The notes beneath the pieces were generated by a model, which worked only from the letters and a program-made list of their open reading frames with translations, made no database searches and was not told the DNA's origin. Shown piece after piece: positions 48,816 through 58,291 of a stretch of DNA of 64,000 nucleotides (positions are counted from its first letter, which is position 1; each line of letters opens with the position of its first letter). This DNA comes from Aurantiochytrium sp. KH105 (taxonomy: Eukaryota > Sar > Bigyra > Thraustochytrida > Thraustochytriidae): assembly GCA_003116975.1 (NCBI GenBank), contig BGKB01000044.1, positions 756,940 through 820,939 of the forward strand, written 5' to 3'. Made by a program: the position numbers and the translations under genes.

Positions 48816-50648
48816 GTATCGACGCGGTGCGAATTGCCCGAGCCCAAGCCTCTGCTGGATGCCGTTGTTTCGCTTGGCGAAACGAAATGCAGGAAGGGAG
48901 AGAACTCGTCCTCGAGATGCCGAACGTTGACTCGGATTCCTCGCGGATCGCGTCACGCGACTGCGACCAGCCAGGCGACTCGCATCGTTCGGGACGGCCA
49001 GCACGGGACGCCTCGCAAAGTTTTGATCCGCCAGGCGTTTCACTAAACGGGCTACATACTTTTCAGACGATCGTTTTCCATGGCCGCAAGCCTTTGTCGG
49101 GCTTCTTTACTCGCTTCCCTCGGCCGAAACTGGCCGGCGATGTGAGTGTCACAGCGACCGTGCGTCCACCGCAGCTGCAGTAGGTCAAGAAGGCTCGCGA
49201 AAGTTACGCTGTGGCCCACTGTGAGGGAAAACTCACAGTCAAAGGAGAAGCGGGCTGAGGGGGACGCTTCGTCCGAGGAGCGGAGTCCGAGTGACCCACG
49301 CGTCCGTCTTTCACGTCACGTCTCATCACGCGGCACGACTTCCTTTCATGCTTGCTTTCCTGTGCCGCGCCTCGCCGAGGCCGCTTGTCGCTCGCGCGCG
49401 GCCGCGTGCTCGAGCCCGGATGCGGATCGACAGATACAGATAGATACCGCGCAGTCAGCCAGCCTGCAGGGGAGCGAGCGGTCGGGTTGGTCCAACACAC
49501 GCGCGCGGGGCCGCCTCAAGGATCGGTCAAAGGCCAGCTGTTCGACGCCAAGCTGCTGGCTTATTTTCCCTCCAAGCCCGTTCCTCCTTCCTTTGTCCGT
49601 CGCGAACGCCTCTGGCCCTCGCACGCGCACGAACAAGCGCGGGGACCCCACCGCCGCCCTCTCTCGCTCCCCTTTTTCCCGCCCTCCCTCGTCGACCCGC
49701 GGGCCGCCACTGCCGCCACCTCTGTCTGCCGGCGGCGTTGGGGGATGGATGGACGGGTTGAAATGGGATGAACGCGCGGAAGACGCGGAGGCGAAGGGAA
49801 TGCCAAGACCGCAAGCGACCCGTTGCCCCGATCCTTCCATGCACCCTGGCCATTCTTTCGACCCCTGACATCCGCCAGGCCGCCGCACCGCCAGACGATG
49901 GCGAAGGACCGATTGATGGATCGATCCATCGTACGGTACGAAGCAACGCGCGCACGAAACGAAGGAAGGGAGGGAGGAAGGGAAGATTTCCAGGATGGTG
50001 GCGCCAGCTCGCTCGCCTGTTTGCCTGCCTGCCTGCCCATGATGATCACGCGAGATCTGTCTATCTTGAAGAGCGACGCAAGATCGAGACCGTGGCCGGG
50101 ACGCATCGCGGCCAGGACGAGCGGAGGAAGGCTCCGACACCGTGATCATTGCGATGCGCCCCCCTCTAACGGGGCCCGCACGGTACGGTGCTCGTGCATG
50201 CGGCTGCGGCGCCCTACCTTGGCAGCAGCCAGCAGCTGCAGCAGCGTGGCAGCAGCGCAGCTGTAGCTACACAGCACGGCGCTACATCGCGTCGCGCAGC
50301 ACGGCCGAGCGCGAAAGACCCGCCCTCTTGAACTTGAACCAACTCGTCCCACCTTGCGACGCGACGCGACCGAACCCGCCGCAACCGACGCGACGCGGCC
50401 GGCAAGGCAAGACAAGACAAGGCAAGTCAAGTCAAGGCGAGGCAAGGCGAGGAAATGGAAAGAGGGAAGGACGGAAGCCCCGCGATGTGGATCTTGAGAA
50501 GGCGCGCCGCACCGGCCATGACGACGGGAAAGGCCGCCATGCCTCCTCGCCCGGCCATACCATGTCGAGCCGTGTCAAGCGGTGCGGGCGAGGCGAGACG
50601 AGACGAGAGACGAGAAGACCTCGCGTTCGAAGCCCTGGCCGCCGCGGC

Positions 50649-50683
50649 ACGATCGATCGATCGATCGATCGATCGATTGATCG
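50649..50683. repeat. (GATC)n microsatellite
   Basis: About eight self-complementary GATC units are present, able to form a hairpin. Confidence 0.9.
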
Positions 50684-51333
50684 ACGCGTGCAGTCGCACC
50701 TTCCCGACTGTGAGCCGCGGCCGTCTGCGACGTGCGGCTTCGAGTAGCTTCACTGTCAGTTAGCCGGCAGCGGCACGCGACTGCGAGCGGCGGCGGTGAA
50801 AGACGCGCGCGAGCAGACCAGAGCAGGGAGGGAGGGAAGGAGGGAGGGAGAGGAAGTTTAGAGGGATAGAGGGCGCCGCACTCGTTCCGCGGCACCCGTG
50901 CGGTCGGTTGGCTGTGGCAGTGGCGCGCGGCAACGACCCGGCTCCCGCGGCGCCGCCCCTGTCGCGGCTTCTGCGCGTGCGCACGCGAAGCGGCGGCCGG
51001 ACGGAGGCGGAGGCGGAGGCGGAGGCGGAGGCGGAGGAGGACCACGGGAAGGGGCCAGGGGAGGTCCTCCTCCGCGGGAAGGGGCTAGGGAACGCGAGGC
51101 GAGGCGAGGCGCAGCGAAGGCGACGGGCGCGGCGGCGGCTTCACAAGGCGGGCGGAGGTGTCGGAGCGGGCGAGGGGTATCCACCCCGATCTGTCGGAGA
51201 GGTCTTTCCCAAAGAAGCGCGTCCCACCCGGCGGAGCCCCGAGCCCCCGCAGCGCGTGAGTGTGGGGAGGAAAGTCGAAGGGTTGCGCGAGGCGTGCAGA
51301 GAGGAAGAAGAAAGACGCCAGGGAAGAACAGGC

Positions 51334-51408
<75 letters not shown>

Positions 51409-51410
51409 AA
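51334..51410. repeat. (GAAA)n microsatellite, about 19 units
   Basis: This is a pure array of about 77 bases, the mirror in strand of the TTTC array at 29451-29523. Confidence 0.95.
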
Positions 51411-52076
51411 AAGGCCGCCTCGGACACAAAGAAGGCAAGGCGAGAGGCGCCATTGCTCGCGGGGATCGCCTCGATTCCGCACGAGTTGCCGGGCTTAGTT
51501 GGGTCGGCCGGCTGGCTGGCAGCCGCGAGGAGGCGGAGGCGCAAGCTGGAGCAAGCAAGCCCCAAAGCAAGGGGGCTTCTTGCGCCATCCCGTCTCGACG
51601 GGAGCTCGATTCGGCTTGAGACTCGGCCTGACGTGGCTTGGCTTGGCTCGAGAGCGCCGCGAGCCAACACACGAATCACGCCGCGCGTCGCTCTTGCGCG
51701 CGTTTGCTCGGCTTCGACCAGCGCCCCGCGAGGCGCAGCACGCAAGACGCAGCCAGCCGCCAGCCAGCCAGGTCGATGGTGATCACGATGCTGGCAGTGA
51801 GTGCCTGGCGGACGTCGAGGCAGGCACGCAGTTCGAGCGAGCGTCGCAAAGATCAGCCAGCCTCCAGGCCTTGCTTCCACGCTGGTAGAGGAAAAAGAGC
51901 CTATCTTGCGGCGGGTGCGGCAGGAATGGATGCACCGCATGTGTATGCGCGCTTCCATGCTGTGGCCGCTGTCTAATGAATAAAACAAAATAAAACACAC
52001 TACGCCCTGCCGTCTTCCTTCCTCCCTCTTCCCCCTTCTCTTGCCTCGCCTCGCCTTGTGTTCTTCCTTGCTCCCT

Positions 52077-52112
52077 TCGAGTCGAGTCGAGTCGAGTCGA
52101 GTCGAGTCGAGT
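52077..52112. repeat. (GAGTC)n pentanucleotide array
   Basis: About seven pure units are present. This is the third array of this pentanucleotide in the window. Confidence 0.9.
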
Positions 52113-52504
52113 CGCTTCCTGCGTCCTCCACGTCACGATGCGCGCGACGCGACACCATGCACGCGACGGCGCGAAAGACCGTGTTGGAAGGAACGAACGC
52201 CGGTCCTTCCCGCCTCTTTCCCGCCCCTTTCCTTGCGGCCAGCCAGCTGGCCTCCCTCCCTCCTTCCCTCCCTCCCTCCCTTCCTCCTCCTTCTGCGCCA
52301 CGATCAATGAGGGCGATGCCATGCCATACCGAGCCATGCTGTGCCGTGCCGCGCTGTGCCGTGCCGTGCCGCGCCGTCCAGCCATCTGCCTGAACCTCCC
52401 GGGGCGGGCGGCGGTGCTGGGCCCTCCCGATTCCCGAACCAGGGCCGGCTGGACCGGGACGCGGGCGAGCGAGCAATGGCCGACAGGCCGTCTGGAAACG
52501 TTCT

Positions 52505-52585
52505 CGCGCGCAGCAACAGCAACCTTTTTGGCAACAGCAACAGCAACAGCAATAGCAACAGCAACAGCAATAGCAATAGCAACTG
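52505..52585. repeat. (AACAGC)n hexanucleotide array
   Basis: About thirteen units of AACAGC/AATAGC are present. Confidence 0.85.
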
Positions 52586-54353
52586 CGGCAGCGACAACAG
52601 TAAAGCGTCGCAGCGCATCACAAGTGCTTGCTCGCTTTCCTTTCCGCCGCGTCTTTCGCGTCTTTCGCCCGAGCCTCCGCTCCCTCGCGCTTTCAGCAGC
52701 GTCACTGATCCCCGGAAGGAATTTTGTTCTTATCAGAAGCCAGGCAAGCAAGCCCAGCCCAGCCCAGCCCAGCCAAACCAAGCCAAGCCAGGCCAAGCCC
52801 AGGCCGGCCACTCCCACGCGCTCGCCTCGCTCCCACGCGCTCGCCTCCCACCATAGTTCAGGCGCGCCTGGGTTAGATTGGAACCGTGCGCATCGATCGG
52901 CCTTTCGCCAGCGGCGGCCAGTATATACCAGTAAGAAGTACGTGCGACTGTGAGACAGACGCTGACTGCAGAGAGAAAGAAGAACCATCCATGAGTCGCT
53001 CCCTCCCTCCCTCCCCCCCTCCGTATACATACTCTCTCTCGCCTCGCCTCGCCCCCGCACGCTCGGAGAAAGCGAGAGCAACAAGAGCACGCAAGCCAGC
53101 CACCTGGCCAGCAAGCTAGCTAGCTTGTTGCATTTTAAGGCCGAGGAACCTTGCGAGGGCACCTTTCGGTCGATCGATCGGCCAGTCAGACAGCCGCCGC
53201 CGCCATTGCCACTCCCCGCGTCGAACGAAAGAATCAGTTCCGGCCGCGAAGACGAGATGAGACGAAGCGAGGCGTCGCGTCGCGTCGCGTCGCGTAGCGA
53301 ACGAAGCGGGAAAGTCAAGCCAACTTGCGTCAAACCAAGCCGACGGGCTGTTTTCAACAAGCAGCTGCGAGTCATCCATCCGGAGTTGCTTTTCCGCGAG
53401 AAGGTAAGGCAAGGCAAGGCCGCGAGCGCGAACGGAAACATTCATCTATCCATCCATCCATCCACCCATCCATCGAGCGCGTCCATCGGTTCGCCAGTTC
53501 CTCCTGCGGTCTGTCTGAATCGGCTCGCTCGCTCTCCAACCTCTCGCCGACCCGCCATAAAACGCTCCTCAGCTCGCCCGCACGGCCGACGCGCGACGCG
53601 GAGCCAGCGGAGAGAGAGAGGAAAAGGGGGCTCGAGGGACTCGAGGCAGGCAGGAACTGGGGCCCGCAGCAGCTGCAGCTGAGGGGAAGGCGAGAGGGAG
53701 GAAAAGGGGAGGGGAGGAAGAGAGAAAGACAGGCAGGCAGGCAGCCAGTCGGCGGGGAGGCGGCTTGAAAGACCCGCGAGTCAGGACTCTCCGTCTCGGA
53801 CACTCCGCCTTTTTTCGAGTCGGGGTCGGGCGCGCTGCACCGCCCTGACAGTGAGGTGCACTGCCAACCGCCGCTCGCTCGCACCACCTCCCTCCCCCCC
53901 TCCCTCCCTCCCTCGCACGCACGCGCACGCGCGAACACTGCCCCCGGCACCAACCCACCTGCACGCCTCGCCTCGCCTCGCGTCGCGCGGGTCGGTCGAG
54001 CCAGGCGACGGAAAGGAAAGAAAGAAAGGAAAGAAAAGAGGTTTCGTTTTTCGAGTTCGTCGTTTTCGTGCGTGGACGGCGAGCGAGTAAATTCTGAAGA
54101 GGCGAGGCGCCCGACCCAGGAGAGCAGACCCGAACCCGAACCCGAAACCTGCTCTTCCGAGCCCGATCCCGAGGCCGAGGCCGAGGCCGAACCAGCGAGA
54201 GAGAGACAGAGAGAGAGAGCGACCAAGCAAGTGCGACGTCGCGGCAGCAAACTGGAAACGAGGCCCTGCCGCAGCGAGCTGGCCAGCAGCAGCACGAGCA
54301 GAAGCAGGAGCAGGAGCAGGAGCGAGAGCACGAAAGAGACGCCGCCGATAACG

Positions 54354-55175
54354 ATGACCAGGTACTGTGGCTTCAGCATTCCGTCGAGGAGACGCGCGAG
54401 AAGCACCTCGGCCAGCTCGCAAGCCCAGCCGCTGGCCGCGCCGGCAGCAGGCCGGGCCGGGGCGGAAACCATCCCGAAGAGACGCACGTTGCGCGCAAGG
54501 AGAAGCACGCAAGAGGCTATTGCAGAGCTCCGTATTGACGACCTGAACCCGGCCAAACCTGCCAGCGACGACGCCAAGGCCTCGCTCGGCGCGGGGCCCC
54601 ACGCTCGCTCCGCGCCGCCTGAGGTCATCACGCCGCGGAGACCACGAGCCAACCACCCGCAGCCCCGATCATCGCCGCGCCGCAGCGCGACGCAACCGGA
54701 CCTGACCGAAGTCTACCAGCTCGCAAAGACCTTTTGCAACGAGTTCGAGCGCCTTCAGCAACCCGATCACTCGCCAAGGCCCGCGCGCCAAGCCCTGGCA
54801 GACAGGAGCGCGCATCGGGTGCTCTCAGACGCTGAATTGAGCCCGCGCACGCCGTTGTCACAACGCCGAGGCGGACTCGTGCCGCGGCCGCCTTCGCCGC
54901 GAGACCGTGCGACGCCTCGCAACCAAATGCGCGCACGCTGGGTGCGCGCTGTAAATGACCCAGCTGGAGGGGGCGGGCCCGATGCCGCCATGCACGCGAG
55001 TTCCTCAGCGAGCTCTCACTCCGCGAACCTCGACGCTCTCTGGAGCCCGAACAGCTCCGCAACCGCGGCATCGTTCTCGTTCTCCCTTCCGCATGCAGAT
55101 CAAAACAGGCAGCCTAACCTGTATCGTCCGCGTTCCATGACGTACATGGCGTCCAAGGAGTCTTCCTTGATTTGA
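54354..55175 (+). CDS. Ser/Arg/Pro-rich hypothetical protein
   Basis: I start the protein at the ATG at 54354 (ACGATGACCAGG), giving 273 residues; the open frame upstream is Arg/Glu/Ser repeat sequence. Most of the protein is disordered, with many Ser-Pro and Arg-rich sites (RRPRANHPQPRSSPRRSATQ, LVPRPPSPRDRATPR) that could be phosphorylated. One short segment looks ordered and helical: PDLTEVYQLAKTFCNEFERL (about 120-140). The end is RPRSMTYMASKESSLI. I recognise no family. The opposite strand also has a long open frame over the same bases (53372-54652), but it is Leu/Ser-rich shadow sequence. Confidence 0.5.
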   Translation: MTRYCGFSIPSRRRARSTSASSQAQPLAAPAAGRAGAETIPKRRTLRARRSTQEAIAELRIDDLNPAKPASDDAKASLGAGPHARSAPPEVITPRRPRANHPQPRSSPRRSATQPDLTEVYQLAKTFCNEFERLQQPDHSPRPARQALADRSAHRVLSDAELSPRTPLSQRRGGLVPRPPSPRDRATPRNQMRARWVRAVNDPAGGGGPDAAMHASSSASSHSANLDALWSPNSSATAASFSFSLPHADQNRQPNLYRPRSMTYMASKESSLI

Positions 55176-55701
55176 CTGATTGACTGACTGCAAGGGCATG
55201 CATGCCATACATAATTGCCTGCACACTGCGCGCTGTGCTGACCCCTCTGTGACCCTGCGTGTTTACTTTTACTTTGTTTTCATTGCTTTCCTTACTTACT
55301 TACGATAGACGAGATGATAATACTGCTACAATACACCTTTCAAATGCCATCTTTCTTTCTTTCTTGCCTGCTTGTTCGTTTCCTTTCTTGCTTGCTTGCT
55401 TTTGCTTGCCCTACAGACGAAGACGAACCGAGTCAAGCCTCCTCGCTTGCTTGCTTGCTTGTGTCTTTGCCTTCCTTACTTATTGCCTTGCTGACCAAGG
55501 CTACGATCCGAAGAGAAGAAGCCTCGACAAAAGTAATCCATCCGCTTCTTTGTAGTATCGACAAGAATATTGGCAATGCCGGGCAAAAGAGTCCTTGTCC
55601 TGAAGCGGCCCAGCAAGAAGCCCGTTAGCCTAGCCTAGCCTAGCCTAGCCTAGCCAAGTCAAACCAAGCTAGTTTGCATTTTTCATTGCGAGCAAGCCTA
55701 T
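55176..55701. other. spacer between convergent genes
   Basis: The stretch holds GCTT/TTGC arrays (55360-55405 and 55440-55465) and a CCTAG array (55627-55656) just past the stop of the minus-strand gene. No gene is seen. Confidence 0.55.
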
Positions 55702-56271
55702 CTATGACTCGACGGCATCGCCTTCCATAGCATCATCCCCATCCCCCTCGTGCTCGATCTGCTCAAGCAACAGCTTCAGCGTATCCTTTTGCTGCTCGAG
55801 GTTGCGAAGACGCGCCGCAAGCTCGAGTTCCTGTCTCTCTAGCAACGCCTTGGTGGCCAAGACTGACTTTGCGCGACTCGCGCGCACATAATCCTCGTCG
55901 TGCTGGCGCACCTTGGCGAGGGCATCACCAATCATTCGATTCCGAATTGCAGATCGAATTCGTTGCCGCTGATCCTCGTCCATGGGCGGCTCGTGCAGCA
56001 CAAACTGCCGGCCCCGACACACAAAGGGCGGCGCCTTCACCTCCACGCGCCCCGAGGGCTGCGGCGCCTGTGCCGGCTGTTGTGCGTGTGCCTGGTGCTG
56101 GTGTGTCGCGTTTCCCGCACCTGCCGTCGCCGTCGTCGCCGTCGAGATCGCCGACGGCGTCACCGATCTGCTCGCGCCCGCCGCGCTCGCAGTTCCTGCG
56201 CCCGCCGAGCCCGCCAGCGCGCCGCCCGTCTCCGCGCCGCCCGCGGCCTGAGGGCGCCCCGCGACGCCCAT
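55702..56271 (-). CDS. small coiled-coil protein of unknown function
   Basis: I start the protein at the ATG at 56271 (MGVAGRPQAAGG), giving 189 residues. The frame extends to 56484, but its first codon there is TTG and the sequence is Arg/Ala-rich. The first 75 residues are Ala/Gly/Thr/Gln-rich and disordered. The segment VEVKAPPFVCRGRQFVLHEP is followed by a long helix (about 105-180, RQRIRSAIRNRMIGDALAKV ... LLERQELELAARLRNLEQQK) with heptad-like Leu spacing, probably a coiled coil, and an acidic tail (EHEGDGDDAMEGDAVES). It could be a small subunit of a nuclear complex, but I cannot name one. It is divergent from the WW gene at 56788. Confidence 0.7.
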   Translation of the reverse strand: MGVAGRPQAAGGAETGGALAGSAGAGTASAAGASRSVTPSAISTATTATAGAGNATHQHQAHAQQPAQAPQPSGRVEVKAPPFVCRGRQFVLHEPPMDEDQRQRIRSAIRNRMIGDALAKVRQHDEDYVRASRAKSVLATKALLERQELELAARLRNLEQQKDTLKLLLEQIEHEGDGDDAMEGDAVES

Positions 56272-56787
56272 CTTGCGCCGCTCGCGTGCGTGCTTGCTTG
56301 CTTGCTTGCTGGCTGGCCGGCCGGCCGGCTGCGGCGGCCTGGCGCGGCCGAGGGGCGAGCGGGTTTCGATCTCCTCTTGCGCAGCGGGCGCGCGCTGCAG
56401 CGCCTGCGCACCGGCGGCCGCGCTCCGTCGAGTCTGCAGCCGCAGCCGCCGCCACGACGCCCGAGCTTGGTTTGGTTTCTCCAAAAAAATCGAAAAAAAA
56501 TCGAAAAAAATCGGAAAAAATAAAAATCAAAAAAAATTCAAGAGGGATTTTCCCATCGGCGCTTCTGCAACTTTGGGAAGGAGTGGAGGGTCGAGAAGGC
56601 TGGGAAGAGTCAACGGCTACTTCTTGGTGGAGAGGACGAGCGGCGCGTGCGTGCCCAGCGAGCGCGCATGATGGTGATCTTGGCTGGAGGGAGGGAGTCT
56701 CGTCGCGACGAGTATGCGACCAGAACGAAAGGGTCGGTCGGGTGAGCGCGCGAGGGCGGTCGACCACGAGGCAAGGAAGTTAGGACG
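56272..56787. promoter_or_regulatory. divergent promoter region with A-tract repeat
   Basis: These 516 bases separate two divergent genes, so both promoters should lie here. In the middle (56482-56538) is a run of A7-8 blocks spaced by TCG (AAAAAAATCG units), with the A-rich strand facing the WW gene. Rigid poly(dA) tracts exclude nucleosomes in other eukaryotes; that role here is inference. Confidence 0.5.
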
Positions 56788-57783
56788 ATGGAGGGCGACC
56801 GGGAAGCCATGCTGCAGGTCATCCTCGAAAGGCATGGGGATCTGATCTCCGACAGCGAGGAGGAAGACGCCATCGTAGGCTTGCAAGACGTCGATGTCCT
56901 AAGCGACGGTAGCGGTCTCACCTCTGAGGCTTCCAGCAATGGAGAAGAAGAAGACGATGATGACGAGGAAGACGACGATGACGATGACGAAAGCGAGGAC
57001 TTGTCGTCCGAAAGCGAAGCAGAAGCGGAGGAGGACGAAAATGCTGCTCTCATTCCGCAGAATGATCCAGGCGAACCTATTGGCGCGGGCTGGGCACGGT
57101 ACATGGACCCCAACTCTGGTTACGAGTACTATTTCAACCATGTCTCGGGAGCCTCGCAGTGGTTTCGACCGCAGCTCTCGCGAAGCGCAGCTGTCCAGCC
57201 AATCCCGTCCGGCGCCAGCGTTACGCCAAAGCGCAGACGAGGACGATCGACGCCTTCAAAATCTGATATAGAGTGGAACCAGAACCTCGATGACTCGGAC
57301 GCGAGCTCCAACAGCGGAGACGACGGCCAAAGTGACGACGAGGACATCGAAGCTGACGAGGATAGTGACTTGATTCGGGGCAAAGATGATGTTGTACGCG
57401 CCGTCAATTTTTACGTGTGGTCGAGCATCTTCCATATCGTTTGTATCGAAGGACCGGCAGTCGCTTTTGAAGCCTTTTTCCGAGGCTTGTATCTCGTTTT
57501 CATGGGATTCGTCTTGTCTCTCGCGCAACAGCCATACGAGCTTGGCCGTGGACGTTTGAAGCAGGGTCTGCACATGCTAGTAGCACTTCCTCTTCTTCTC
57601 GTGCCAGGCTCTTTGCTCCTTGCGTACAAGGACCTGCTCTATGCATGGCGCGACGGACGGCTCGCGCGTAGCGCACATGTTGACGACTGGAGACTTGGTG
57701 CACTTCCGACTCTTGCGGGCCCTCTTAAAGCCGACGCATTCCATGTCGTCCAGCTCGGTCAAGGTGCGCACGCAAGAAAGTGA
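56788..57783 (+). CDS. WW-domain protein with C-terminal membrane segments
   Basis: The 331-residue protein starts at an ATG in good context (GACGATGG). Residues 55-85 are almost all Asp/Glu/Ser. A canonical WW domain spans W102 to P128 (WARYMDPNSGYEYYFNHVSG, then W125) with the expected aromatic triplet and 22-residue spacing between the two Trp. WW domains bind Pro-rich ligands. A second acidic stretch (about 165-200) follows, then hydrophobic segments at about 205-250 (VNFYVWSSIFHIVCIEGPAV and beyond) and 265-290 (LHMLVALPLLLVPGSLLLAY), likely membrane helices. No signal peptide is seen, so the WW part should face the cytosol. I know no family with this order. Confidence 0.85.
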   Translation: MEGDREAMLQVILERHGDLISDSEEEDAIVGLQDVDVLSDGSGLTSEASSNGEEEDDDDEEDDDDDDESEDLSSESEAEAEEDENAALIPQNDPGEPIGAGWARYMDPNSGYEYYFNHVSGASQWFRPQLSRSAAVQPIPSGASVTPKRRRGRSTPSKSDIEWNQNLDDSDASSNSGDDGQSDDEDIEADEDSDLIRGKDDVVRAVNFYVWSSIFHIVCIEGPAVAFEAFFRGLYLVFMGFVLSLAQQPYELGRGRLKQGLHMLVALPLLLVPGSLLLAYKDLLYAWRDGRLARSAHVDDWRLGALPTLAGPLKADAFHVVQLGQGAHARK

Positions 57784-58291
57784 CCATCGAAGAATTTATC
57801 GCCCGACCGTACCTCTTCCTTTTTTTTTTTGCGAGAGCATACGTTCTCCTAAGCGACTCCATGCCTAGTAACTAGACAAGAATGTGAAATACGACACCGA
57901 TCTTCTTGATGATATGTAAGATAATTCGCGACCCTTTTTTCAGCCCGAACCTAAGTGCATCACTGCGTGAAAATCACGCATCTTACTTTTTCTGATCAAG
58001 AGTCCAACAAACATTTCTTCAATTTCAATGGCAATAGGGGGCCAAAGCGTGATTCCAGAGCTCTGAACACGCGTGCTCAAAAACCGGATACGGAGAGACC
58101 AATCTTCGGGCGCTTCTACGAACAGCACAAGATGATATTTGTAGACCCTTATACTCGTTCTCCTGCACGGTATGCCCAAATGAATGAAGCCGCACACAAA
58201 GATGACTGAAGCCGACTTGGCTTTGGCCTCGCCCACATGAGAGAGACTTGCTAAAAAGATCGGGATGGTAATAAAGACATTGAGTTTGTTT
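57784..58291. other. spacer between convergent genes
   Basis: The stretch lies between the WW/membrane gene (plus) and the lipase gene (minus). It includes a T-run (57825-57835) and lower-GC sequence. The small ORF at 57955-58209 (84 codons) has no recognisable feature. Confidence 0.5.

Larger units (their letters stand above)
45528..54353. other. 8.8-kb repeat-rich stretch without a convincing gene
   Basis: Long open frames (for example 50858-52000 and 51783-53441, minus) run through GAAA, GATC, GAGTC and other arrays and show no motif, so I reject them. The first kilobase (45,700-46,830) differs: it has lower GC and several short protein-like ORFs. From about 47,100 on, simple arrays recur: GATC (48056-48078 and 50649-50683), GGCT (48740-48815), GGAGGC (51003-51035), GAAA (51334-51410), GAGTC (52077-52112), AACAGC (52505-52585) and CCCAG (52755-52775). 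The last few hundred bases before 54354 should be promoter and 5' UTR. Confidence 0.6.

Noticed and set aside
50858-53441. Minus-strand frames of 380 and 552 codons
   Set aside because: They translate the GAAA, GGAGGC, AACAGC and GAGTC arrays into homopolymer-like runs (FFLSFFLSFF and similar). No domain is present.
53372-54652. 426-codon minus-strand frame opposite the Ser/Arg/Pro-rich gene
   Set aside because: It is a Leu/Ser-rich shadow. The plus frame has a more protein-like C-terminus, so I chose that strand, with moderate confidence.
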